DNA from: Bacteroidetes bacterium UBA1952
Lineage (GTDB): Bacteria; Bacteroidota; Bacteroidia; Chitinophagales; Chitinophagaceae
Assembly (NCBI GenBank): GCA_002336725.1
Contig: DDEO01000091.1
Span: 124 to 16,723 of the forward strand
Reading direction: 5' to 3'
DNA: 16,600 nt
A model generated the notes under the pieces. That model saw only the letters and a list, made by a program, of their open reading frames with translations. It was not told the DNA's origin and did not search any database. Below are positions 5,567 to 13,300 of the stretch, in pieces (the stretch's first letter is position 1; the number at the start of each line of letters is the position of its first letter). The position numbers and the translations under genes are program-made.

Positions 5567-7876
5567 TTAATAATTCAATGAAAGACCAACGCCAAAGCCC
5601 ATATCGCTGTCGTAGTGGGTGCGAATACCGATGTTCCTTGTTAGGATATAGCGGAGGCCCGCCATATATTCTTTATCCGTGTTCACCATAAAGTCGGCTC
5701 TCAACCTCTTAGTAAGGGGTATGTCTTCGCGCATAAGTGATAACCTGGCGATACCGTCATGAAACACTTCTGCCTGAAACTTCACCAACAGAGGAAGCTG
5801 GTACATCACACCTAGGCTGACAGCGGCACGGTTGTCTTTTTCATTCTTCTGACCGAAGATATTTTTCTCCTGCTTGTCCATTCCCATTTTGCGGTAATGC
5901 CAGTCAAATCCTATAAAGGGCATCAACCACTGATTTTTGCCCAGAAACCTTCCCAAGTGCGTTTCTACCTCGTAGCCGTGCATATCATTGTAGCCCAAAC
6001 GCCATTCTGCTCCCAGGTTCCATCGTGCATTCATGAGCATGGCTTCACCGTCAATACCATTGTTGGCAAAATCGCTTTGTGCCGCAATGTGAAGCATATT
6101 ATGTTCCTGTTGCAGTTTTTGATAGGCCTTTTCCTTATCCGGCAGGTAGGGGTTTTGATAATCACCAACGGCAAATACCCGGTTCATTCCTGACATCATG
6201 TGATACAGGATGTGACAATGGAAAAACCAATCGCCCTCTGTGTTTGCCACAAATTCTATAGTGTCTGTCTCCATTGGCATAATATCAATAACGTTCTTCA
6301 GCGGGGCATTATCTCCTTTTCCATTTAAAATCCGAAAATCAAAACCATGCAGGTGCATCGGGTGTCGCATCATGGAATTATTGTAAAGCGTAATCCTCAG
6401 TATCTCGCCCTTTTTTACCGGTATCTTATCTGTTTCCGCAAGTATGCGGTTATCCATACTCCACACGTAGCGGTTCATATTTCCTGTAAGGGTAAAATTG
6501 AGTTCCTTCACAGGTGCCTCTTTCGGGAGGGTAGTATTATGAGGTGATTTCAACATTCCGTAATTCAGCGTAACGATATTGCTCAAAGCATTGGCATCAT
6601 AACGGCCGGGCCCGTCGTTCCTGGCCGCATTGGGGTTATGATGGTCGTGTGCTGCAGGGTGAGTATCGTTTGTTGTCTTTTTGTTCTTTTGTTTTTCTGG
6701 GCCTGTAATTTCCGGATACATCACTACGTTCATATCCATTTGCTGCAGGCTCATGCTCATACCCATATCATCCAAGTCGCCGTTCATCTTCATCATATCG
6801 TTCATCATCTTCATACCCTCAAAATATTTTAGCCCAGGCATCTTTCCTGCAGATTGCTTTGTACCGGTGCCGATAAAATAGCTTGTTGACTGGCTACGAT
6901 CTTCCGTAGTCGCCATAAATTCAAAGGATTTGCCGTCTTCGGGGATGGTTACGACTACATCATAAGTTTCGGACACGGCAATAAGCAACCTGTCCACTTC
7001 CACAGGTTCCACATCATTGCCGTCGCTTGCAACAACAGTGATGTTTCCGCCGGCATAGCGAAGCCAAAAGTAGGAGGATGACCCGCCATTGGAAATGCGT
7101 AAACGGATTTTGTCACCTGCTTTGAGTGGTTTGCCGTCAATGGTTTGTAGTTCTGAAATGTGGTTTCCGTTCATCAACACGCGTTCGTAATAAACATCGC
7201 TCACGTCCATCGCCAGCATTCGTTTCCATTCGTTGGTAACCTTTGTTTTGAAGTGGCCGCTCCTGATGGCTTCGGCGTAGCTTTGCGTTGCTCCCTTTTT
7301 AATGGCGAACCAGTCATTGGCACCAGCTAGCATACGGTGCACGTTTCCGGGTTTCAGATTTGTCCATTCACTTAAGATAATGGGAACGGACGGCAAATCG
7401 TCTATCCCTTTTCTGAATGTTTTATCGTCAGCCCTTTTGTGCAAAATAAAACTTCCGTACATTCCTATCTGCTCCTGCAAACCTGCGTGAGAGTGATACC
7501 AATGGGTACCATTCTGAATAATCGGAAAGCGATAGGTAAAGGATGTGCCGGGCCTAATGGGCTGCTGTGTCAAATTGGGGATGCCATCCTCTTTATTGGG
7601 CAGGAAGACACCATGCCAGTGCAAAGAAGTATTTTCTTTTAGCTGATTATGGATTACAATTTCTGCTGTATCCCCTTCGGTAAATTCCAGGGTAGGCATT
7701 GGGACTTGACCGTTTACGGCAATGGCCCTTTTCTCTTTGCCGGCGTAGTTTACAATCGTATCCTTTACATAAAGGTCGTAATGAACTACTTTCTGCGCTA
7801 TGCCATACTGCGAAATGAACAGGCTTGCGAACGTTAGCAATAGCAACTTAGCGGGAAATAATTTTTCAAGATTCAT
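5567..7876 (-). CDS. Multicopper oxidase (CopA/CueO-like) with C-terminal strand-rich domain
   Basis: Periplasmic multicopper oxidases of this type oxidise Cu(I) to the less toxic Cu(II). The 769-residue product has a Sec signal peptide (1-28), then cupredoxin domains with all four copper-ligand motifs: LHWHGV (85-90), HWYHSH (125-130), HPMHLHG (505-511) and HCHILYHMMSGM (553-564), which supply the T1, T2 and T3 ligands. A Met-rich stretch (355-387) and a His-rich segment (406-413) between domains 2 and 3 are typical of copper-tolerance oxidases. After the last copper motif about 190 extra residues follow (580-769), rich in alternating hydrophobic strands and ending in an aromatic residue (GVGLSLNY), like an outer-membrane beta-barrel end and perhaps analogous to CopB. 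It lies 66 bp after the DUF3347 gene with a terminator-like hairpin between. Oxidase assignment is firm; the tail's role is inference. Confidence 0.95.
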   Translation of the reverse strand: MNLEKLFPAKLLLLTFASLFISQYGIAQKVVHYDLYVKDTIVNYAGKEKRAIAVNGQVPMPTLEFTEGDTAEIVIHNQLKENTSLHWHGVFLPNKEDGIPNLTQQPIRPGTSFTYRFPIIQNGTHWYHSHAGLQEQIGMYGSFILHKRADDKTFRKGIDDLPSVPIILSEWTNLKPGNVHRMLAGANDWFAIKKGATQSYAEAIRSGHFKTKVTNEWKRMLAMDVSDVYYERVLMNGNHISELQTIDGKPLKAGDKIRLRISNGGSSSYFWLRYAGGNITVVASDGNDVEPVEVDRLLIAVSETYDVVVTIPEDGKSFEFMATTEDRSQSTSYFIGTGTKQSAGKMPGLKYFEGMKMMNDMMKMNGDLDDMGMSMSLQQMDMNVVMYPEITGPEKQKNKKTTNDTHPAAHDHHNPNAARNDGPGRYDANALSNIVTLNYGMLKSPHNTTLPKEAPVKELNFTLTGNMNRYVWSMDNRILAETDKIPVKKGEILRITLYNNSMMRHPMHLHGFDFRILNGKGDNAPLKNVIDIMPMETDTIEFVANTEGDWFFHCHILYHMMSGMNRVFAVGDYQNPYLPDKEKAYQKLQQEHNMLHIAAQSDFANNGIDGEAMLMNARWNLGAEWRLGYNDMHGYEVETHLGRFLGKNQWLMPFIGFDWHYRKMGMDKQEKNIFGQKNEKDNRAAVSLGVMYQLPLLVKFQAEVFHDGIARLSLMREDIPLTKRLRADFMVNTDKEYMAGLRYILTRNIGIRTHYDSDMGFGVGLSLNY

Positions 7877-7898
7877 CAGGAATAGTATTTAAGAATTT

Positions 7899-7935
7899 AA
7901 AAAAAAGCACCGGCTTGTGGCCGATGCCTTTTTTT
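7899..7935. terminator. Bidirectional rho-independent terminator within the copper island
   Basis: On the minus strand the sequence reads GCATCGGC, loop CACAA, GCCGGTGC (eight pairs, one of them G-U), followed by eight T; seven A precede the stem, so the plus strand also ends in a T tract. It lies 8 bp after the DUF3347 stop codon and before the multicopper oxidase start. Part of the transcription from the upstream promoter should stop here, with the oxidase served by read-through or by its own unrecognised promoter. Confidence 0.8.
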
Positions 7936-7942
7936 AAGCGGC

Positions 7943-8383
7943 TTACTTTTTGTCTTCTACCTTGCCGCAGGTAAGCATCGATGAACCGTAATAAGGATTT
8001 TTAATTTCCTTTTCCTCGCTCAGCCAATACGCTTTTTTCATGGGGCAATATTGATAGTAAACAGGCTGGGACACTTTATTGGCTTTTACCAGTTTCCACA
8101 TGATGGTGGAAACATCATTGAGGGCAGCTCTTTGCTTTTCCAGGTTATTGCCGGCTTTGTTTAACTTTTCAGTCGCCTTCAGCAAGTCTGCTTTCTGCGC
8201 AAAATCCCCTTCGTTTTTTACAACATTGTTCAGCGATGCACTCGCCGTGGCTGCGGCCTTCGCGTCGCTGTTTACCAAAGCGTTTTTCACAGGGAGGTAA
8301 TTGTTCAGCAGGTTGTTGGTATTTTGTGCAAAGGCAGAAATACCAAAGAGCATTACGGTTATTGCTACTATTGTCTTTTTCAT
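7943..8383 (-). CDS. DUF3347 family secreted copper-island protein
   Basis: DUF3347 proteins occur in Bacteroidota metal-resistance loci, alone or fused to CusB-like adaptors, and probably bind or relay copper in the periplasm. The 146-residue product has a Sec signal peptide ending AFAQ (1-20), a helical region (24-105) and the family signature at the C-terminus: YQYCPMKKAYWLSEEKEI (110-127) and NPYYGSSMLTCGKV (129-142). Cys113, Met115, Met136 and Cys139 are candidate metal ligands. It follows the smaller HMA gene by 37 bp on the same strand and is followed by a strong terminator-like hairpin. No biochemical activity is established for the family that I know of. Confidence 0.9.
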   Translation of the reverse strand: MKKTIVAITVMLFGISAFAQNTNNLLNNYLPVKNALVNSDAKAAATASASLNNVVKNEGDFAQKADLLKATEKLNKAGNNLEKQRAALNDVSTIMWKLVKANKVSQPVYYQYCPMKKAYWLSEEKEIKNPYYGSSMLTCGKVEDKK

Positions 8384-8420
8384 CTCGTTTTCTTTGAAGA
8401 TTGATGGATAGCTGATTGTC

Positions 8421-8642
8421 TTATTTGGAAAGCGGTTCCGCTTTAAAACCTTTTTTCCTGATAATAGCGATTACCTCGTCTTCGCTAATTCCTTCGGATT
8501 TTACCGTCAGGATTTTATCACTGTTTGCTGTATCTACATTCCATTCGCAGATACCGTTTGCATTGTCCAAATCTGACTGTACTTTGGATATACAGCCACC
8601 ACAGTTGAGGTTTGTCTTGAACTGGAATTCTTTGTTTTCCAT
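8421..8642 (-). CDS. Small HMA-domain metallochaperone with CGGC site
   Basis: A 73-residue cytoplasmic protein consisting of one heavy-metal-associated (ferredoxin-like) domain. The CxxC site is CGGC at residues 14-17 (TNLNCGGCISKV), with LN in place of the more common GM just before it. The C-terminal half shows the usual strand-helix-strand pattern (KILTVKSEG, then EDEVIAIIRKKGFKAE). Such proteins carry Cu(I) to efflux ATPases or buffer it. It sits 33 bp after the preceding HMA gene and 37 bp before the DUF3347 gene, within one probable transcript. No copper ATPase is in the window, so its partner is elsewhere or absent. Confidence 0.92.
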   Translation of the reverse strand: MENKEFQFKTNLNCGGCISKVQSDLDNANGICEWNVDTANSDKILTVKSEGISEDEVIAIIRKKGFKAEPLSK

Positions 8643-8675
8643 TTTAGGGTTGTTTTTTTGATTAATGAATTGCTT

Positions 8676-8921
8676 TTAGTTGCAGCAGCCTGTAGAGCAG
8701 GTTGATGTCTTTTTATCCTCTTCTGAGGAAACGGTATAGCCTGCTTTTTCTATGGCTTTTACAACCTCATCTTTTGTGTTGTCGGATGCAACGGATAGGG
8801 TTATTTTACCGGCCTCCAGTTGCTGGATTTGTACGCCTTCCAGGGCTTTTACGGCGTTGTTTACCCTTGTCTGGCAGTGCGAACTCTGCATATCGGGAAC
8901 GCTTATTGTTACTTGTGTCAT
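8676..8921 (-). CDS. HMA-domain protein lacking the first site cysteine, with Cys-rich tail
   Basis: An 81-residue heavy-metal-associated domain protein and the first gene of the copper island. I place the start at ATG 8921 (MTQVTISVPDMQSSHCQTRV): it gives the standard HMA beginning, sits after an A-rich leader, and leaves the promoter-like module 31 bases upstream. A longer frame from 9017 would run through that module. The metal loop reads MQSSHC, so the first cysteine of MxCxxC is Ser13 and only Cys16 remains. The tail TSTCSTGCCN (72-81) carries three other cysteines that might complete a site. The domain is otherwise complete (KITLSVASDN, then KDEVVKAIEKAGYTV). A copper chaperone or sensor role is inferred from family and context. 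Confidence 0.88.
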   Translation of the reverse strand: MTQVTISVPDMQSSHCQTRVNNAVKALEGVQIQQLEAGKITLSVASDNTKDEVVKAIEKAGYTVSSEEDKKTSTCSTGCCN

Positions 8922-8952
8922 TGTTTTAAGTTTTTGGTTGTTATTTGATACT

Positions 8953-8987
8953 GCAAATTTCAGCACCATACGCCGGGGCATTGTTAT
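8953..8987 (-). promoter_or_regulatory. Promoter-like module, copy 2 (ATAACAAT-N17-TGAAATTTGC)
   Basis: This is the second copy of the two-block module, ending 31 bases before the preferred start of the first copper-island gene. The eight- and ten-base blocks and the 17-base spacing equal those at 5467-5501, while the spacer (GC-rich here, AT-rich there) differs, which argues for selection on the blocks rather than recent duplication. It probably drives the HMA-HMA-DUF3347 message. Confidence 0.55.
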
Positions 8988-9426
8988 GCAATTTCTTGTT
9001 TGATTTGTGAGATTCACTGATAGAAAAGGTTTGTAGCGATTAAGGATGATGAGGTGCGTTGGCTAATGGCGCTGCCTTTATACCAGATAACTGCCTAAAT
9101 CTTGCATATCGGAATCCTCCGAAACCCTTGCTGCACAAGGGCCGGAGCCTGAATTTCTATGCAAAATTCAGGCGGCAAAATGGTGTCAGTTATTTCAGCA
9201 ACGTTTCTAAGCAGGTAACTCTTTGAAAAACGAGAATATATTTCTTCCGTAACGAAAAAATGGCGGCATGGGTTCCGGGTGTCGCCCGGTCTCGTCCTGC
9301 CCTGATCCGGCAAACGCTGCCTGTCGCGAAGAGGTGCCAAACGCGCATCCCAACGAACCCCCGACCGCAGGAAGTCTCGTCCCGGCACTTGTTTTGTAAA
9401 AACGGTTTTGCAGAGTGTGCGCCGCT
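8988..9426. other. Divergent intergenic region with clustered hairpins
   Basis: This gap lies between the copper island (leftward) and the four-gene operon (rightward). Bases 9109-9173 hold three successive inverted repeats: TCGGA-4-TCCGA (9109-9122), CCCTTG-5-CAAGGG (9125-9141) and a ten-pair stem GCCTGAATTT-7-AAATTCAGGC (9147-9173). None is followed by a U tract. From about 9240 the sequence becomes GC-rich and is open on the minus strand in overlapping frames, but no product family is recognisable; it may be a dispersed repeat or gene remnant. A promoter for the operon is expected here, yet no exact TAnnTTTG was found. Confidence 0.5.
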
Positions 9427-10320
9427 ATGATTTTCAAACCCTTTTCTTCGCTCCGGCATTTCCGGAAATACCTACCTGTTTTGCTGCTCTGCGGCTTTGC
9501 GGGCGGCTTTTCGGCCTGCCGGCAAGCGCCCCGAATGGTCTATCCCTCGCCCAAAGGCTATGAACTGGCCAGCCCGGAAATCAAGAAACTGCCCATCGAA
9601 CTGGATGAAATTTCCGGAATTACCTGGCATGAAAAAGATAAAAGCCTCTTTGCCATTCAGGATGAACAGGGACTGATGTATAAGATAAGACCGTATCAAC
9701 ACCAAAATATTGAACGATGGCGCTTTGGCCTGCCGGGCGATTATGAAGATGTCGTGTTGCAGGATGGCAAATTCTATGTGCTCAAAAGCAATGGCAATAT
9801 CTCGGTTTTCAACTTCAGTGATTCCGGAATTGTGCAAGGTGCCGAATACCCGATGAATCTGGTAGCAGGCGCTGAATTTGAAGCCCTGTATTATGAACCC
9901 AACAGTCGAAAACTCGTTTTAATCTGCAAAGACTGTCCGCAGGATAAAAAGAAACTGGTGAGTACCTATCAGTTTGACCCCGCAACCAACACGTTTGAAA
10001 ACGCAGCCATGACGATAGATGCCGAAGGTATCGCCGGCGCAATGGGCCAGAAAAGCATGAAATTTAAACCCAGCGCCGCCGCCATCCATCCGTTCGATGG
10101 CAAGCTGTATATTATTTCTGCGGTGAATAAAATGCTGGTCGTTGCCGACCGCCAGGGCCGCACACAGGAAGTCTATATGCTGCCGCCCGGCCTCCACAAA
10201 CAGCCCGAAGGCATTGCCTTTGCCCCCGACGGCACTATGTTTATCTCCAACGAAGCCGCCGACGTGGGTGTAGCCGATATTTTGATTTATAAATATACCC
10301 GCCCCGAACTTCCGAAATGA
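9427..10320 (+). CDS. YjiK/SdiA-regulated-like lipoprotein
   Basis: A 297-residue lipoprotein predicted to sit in the cell envelope. Starting at ATG 9427 gives a basic N-terminus, a hydrophobic core (VLLLCGFAGGF) and a lipobox FSAC with the lipidated Cys at residue 31; a GTG at 9415 would add four residues. The rest fits the SdiA-regulated (YjiK-like) beta-propeller family: DEISGITWHEKDKSLFAIQD, GDYEDVVLQDGKFYVLKSNG, FEALYYEPNSRKLVLICK, IHPFDGKLYIISAVNK and QPEGIAFAPDGTMFISNEA. The family name comes from an E. coli gene and implies nothing about quorum sensing here; its role is unknown. Its stop overlaps the next gene's start by four bases (ATGA), so the two are translationally coupled and probably act together at the envelope. 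Confidence 0.85.
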   Translation: MIFKPFSSLRHFRKYLPVLLLCGFAGGFSACRQAPRMVYPSPKGYELASPEIKKLPIELDEISGITWHEKDKSLFAIQDEQGLMYKIRPYQHQNIERWRFGLPGDYEDVVLQDGKFYVLKSNGNISVFNFSDSGIVQGAEYPMNLVAGAEFEALYYEPNSRKLVLICKDCPQDKKKLVSTYQFDPATNTFENAAMTIDAEGIAGAMGQKSMKFKPSAAAIHPFDGKLYIISAVNKMLVVADRQGRTQEVYMLPPGLHKQPEGIAFAPDGTMFISNEAADVGVADILIYKYTRPELPK

Positions 10321-13300
10321 GAATACTGCTACTCCTCTTTTGTCTTCTGGCAGGTATTTCCCTCCCTGCTCAGCAAATGCTGCCCCGGCGAAATGCCCCC
10401 GTCGAATCCCGTATCATCCTGATAGGCGATGCCGGAGCACTCGTAAACGGCAATTCTACCGTGTTGACCGCCGCGCGCAAGACAGTCCCTTTCGACGAGA
10501 AAACTACTGTGGTTTTTCTGGGGGATAACCTCTACCGCCACGGCCTGCCCGATGAGCAAACCGAGAAATATATGCAATACCGCGCGGTGCTCGACAGCCA
10601 GATAGCGATTGCCGACAGCACGCCCGCATCGGTGTATTTTATTCCCGGAAATCATGACTGGGAAAATGGCAAACCCACCGGCTTTGGTGCCCTGATGCGC
10701 CAGCAGCGTTATATCAATACTCAGTCTGACCGTAAGGTGCATTTCCTGCCCGCCGAGGGCTGCCCCGGCCCCGAAGTGGTGGAAATCGGCGACAACACGG
10801 TGCTCGTCATCATCGACAGCCAGTGGTGGTTGCACACCTTTGAGAAGCCGGGCCTGGAGAGCGATTGCGACTCCAAAAACGAACTTCAGATACTCGACGA
10901 ATTGAAGAGCATTGTGGCCAAAAATCAAAATAAACTGCTGCTCTTCGCCTGCCATCACCCCTTTCGCAGCAACGGGCAACACGGCGGCTACTATACCTGG
11001 AAGCAGCATATCTTTCCGTTTACCGACATCAACCCCAACTTCTATATCCCGCTGCCCATCCTCGGCTCGGTGTATCCGATTACCCGCGCTGTTTTTGGAA
11101 CCACGCAGGACATGAAACACCCGACGTATGCGCGGCTGATTTCTTCTGTAGAGCCAATTATCCGTAAGCATCCGCACCCGGTTTTTGTGGCCGGCCACGA
11201 ACACGCGCTTCAGTATTTCAAAGACAGCGCCGCCGCTTTTATCGGCAGCGGGTCGGGCTGTAAGCGCACGCGCGTTTCGCCGTCGCGCGAGTCGGAATAT
11301 GTGGCCGATTCGCTGGGCTTTGCCGTGGTAACGGTGTACGCAGACAAGACTTCGGACGTGCAGTTCCATACCATAGATGCTGACGGCTCGAAGCTCAAAA
11401 TGGCCTATTATGATTCGCTGCTGGTGGATTTTTCTAAAATGCCCGAACTCAAAGCGCCGGCAAGCAACACGCTGCCGGAAGCTTCTTTTAAAGACAGCGT
11501 GATTGTGCGGGCCAGCAACCTCTACGCCAACCCAAGCGGCTTTAAGCGTTTTGTCATGGGCGAAAATTATCGCAAAGAGTGGAGTACGCCGGTGAAGATG
11601 AAGGCGTTTAAGATAAAGGAAGAGCAGGGTGGGATGCGCATCCTTAAAAAAGGCGGCGGGATGCAGACCCGTTCGCTGCGACTGGTGGATTCTTCGGGGC
11701 GCGAGTGGGTGCTGCGCACGGTGGATAAAGATCCGGAAAGCGTGCTGCCCGAAGGATTGCAGGGCACTTTCGCCCGCAATCTGGTGCAGGATGTCATTTC
11801 TTCGAGCCATCCGTATGGCGCGCTGGCCGTTCCGCCGCTGGCCGAGGCACTGGGTGTCATCCATACCAAGCCGCAAATTGTGTTTGTAGGCAACGATGAA
11901 AACATGGGATTCTACCGCAACGCCTTTGCCAATCAGGTGTGCCTGCTGGAGGAGCGTGCGCCGGTGGACAACGATACCCGTACCCGCAGTTCGTCGAAGG
12001 TTTTTAATAAAATCATTGAAGAATCCGACCATGTGGTGGATCAGAAAAAGGTATTGCGCGCCCGGTTGCTTGATATGTTTATCGGCGACTGGGATCGCCA
12101 TTTTGACCAGTGGCGCTTTGCCGTGGACGACACCGGAAAAGGAAAACTCTATGAGCCGATTCCCCGCGACCGCGATCAGGTTTTCTTCAACAACAACGGC
12201 TTGTTACTCAATGTGGTAGCCTATCAGGTATTGCCGCAGTTTTCCGGCTTTAAGCACAAGATGCGCCAATCGCGATACCTGGGTTTCAATGCCCGCTACT
12301 TCGACCGCGTCTTCCTGACCAACCTCAGCGAGGCCGATTGGCGCGAGGCGCTCACCGATTTTACAGCCACCATGACCGACTCGGTGATTGAAAAAGCAGT
12401 GCGGCAATTTCCGCCGGAAATCTATGCCATCTCCGGTCCGCTGATTGCCGAAAAGCTCAAGGCCCGCCGGGGGCAAATGATGAAGGAAGGACTGAAATAC
12501 CACCGCTTTATCTCGCAATATGTGGATGTACTCGGCTCGCAGCAGGAAGAGACCTTTGAGGTTTCTAAATCCGGCGATACCGCTTTCCGCGTGCGGGTCT
12601 ATAGGCTCAAAAAAGATGGCGTGGACACCGGATTTGTGGCATTTGACCGCCTGGTAGATCCGCGATACACCGAGGAAGTGCGGCTTTATGGCTTCAACAG
12701 CCGCGATAAATTTGTGATTGACGAGGATGTTTTTTCCCGGAAAATGAAAATCCGTATGATTGGCGGCAAGGGTGCCGATACCTTTCTGGCGCAGGGCAAT
12801 ATCCGGAATTTTATTTATGATTTTAACGGAGAGAAAAATCAGGTGCTGGAAAGCCGGCGCTCGGAGCTGCGGCTTTCTTCCAATCCGCTCGTAAACGAAT
12901 TTGACTATCGCACTTTCCGCTACGACGAGACTTCGTTTCCGGCCATCAGCGGCGGCTATAATCAGGAAGATGGCATTCTGATTGGCGGCGGCATCCGAAG
13001 TGTGAAGTATGGTTTCCGGAAAGATCCGTTCCAGCGCCTGCATAGCTTTACCGTGCTGACATCCCTGCGCGAAAAAGCACTGCGGGCCAATTACCACGGC
13101 GAGTTTGTGGACCTGATTCGCTACAACGACCTGGTAGTGAACCTCGACCTGCACACGCCTACGCTTGACAACTTCTATGGCCTGGGCAATGAAACCAAAA
13201 GCTGGGTAGATAAAGAGCTGCGCTATTACAGCACCCGCTATAGCTTCACGAGCGCCGATGTGCTGCTGCGCCGTCGGCTTTTCAACAACATACTCTCTAT

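Noticed and set aside
8676..9017. 113-residue version of the first HMA protein
   Set aside because: The added 32 residues have no HMA character and would run through the promoter-like module; ATG 8921 matches the family start.
9230..9414. tRNA, tmRNA or RNase P RNA in the GC-rich block
   Set aside because: No cloverleaf, T-loop consensus, tag frame or RNase P core sequence could be found on either strand.
9427..10320. Quorum-sensing role from the SdiA-regulated family name
   Set aside because: The name refers to regulation of one E. coli homologue; nothing here indicates a LuxR regulator or acyl-homoserine-lactone signalling.
10329..12101. Long minus-strand open frame (590 codons) opposite the phosphoesterase gene
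   Set aside because: It is the antisense shadow of a GC-rich coding region; the plus frame has all phosphoesterase motifs and the antisense product shows none.
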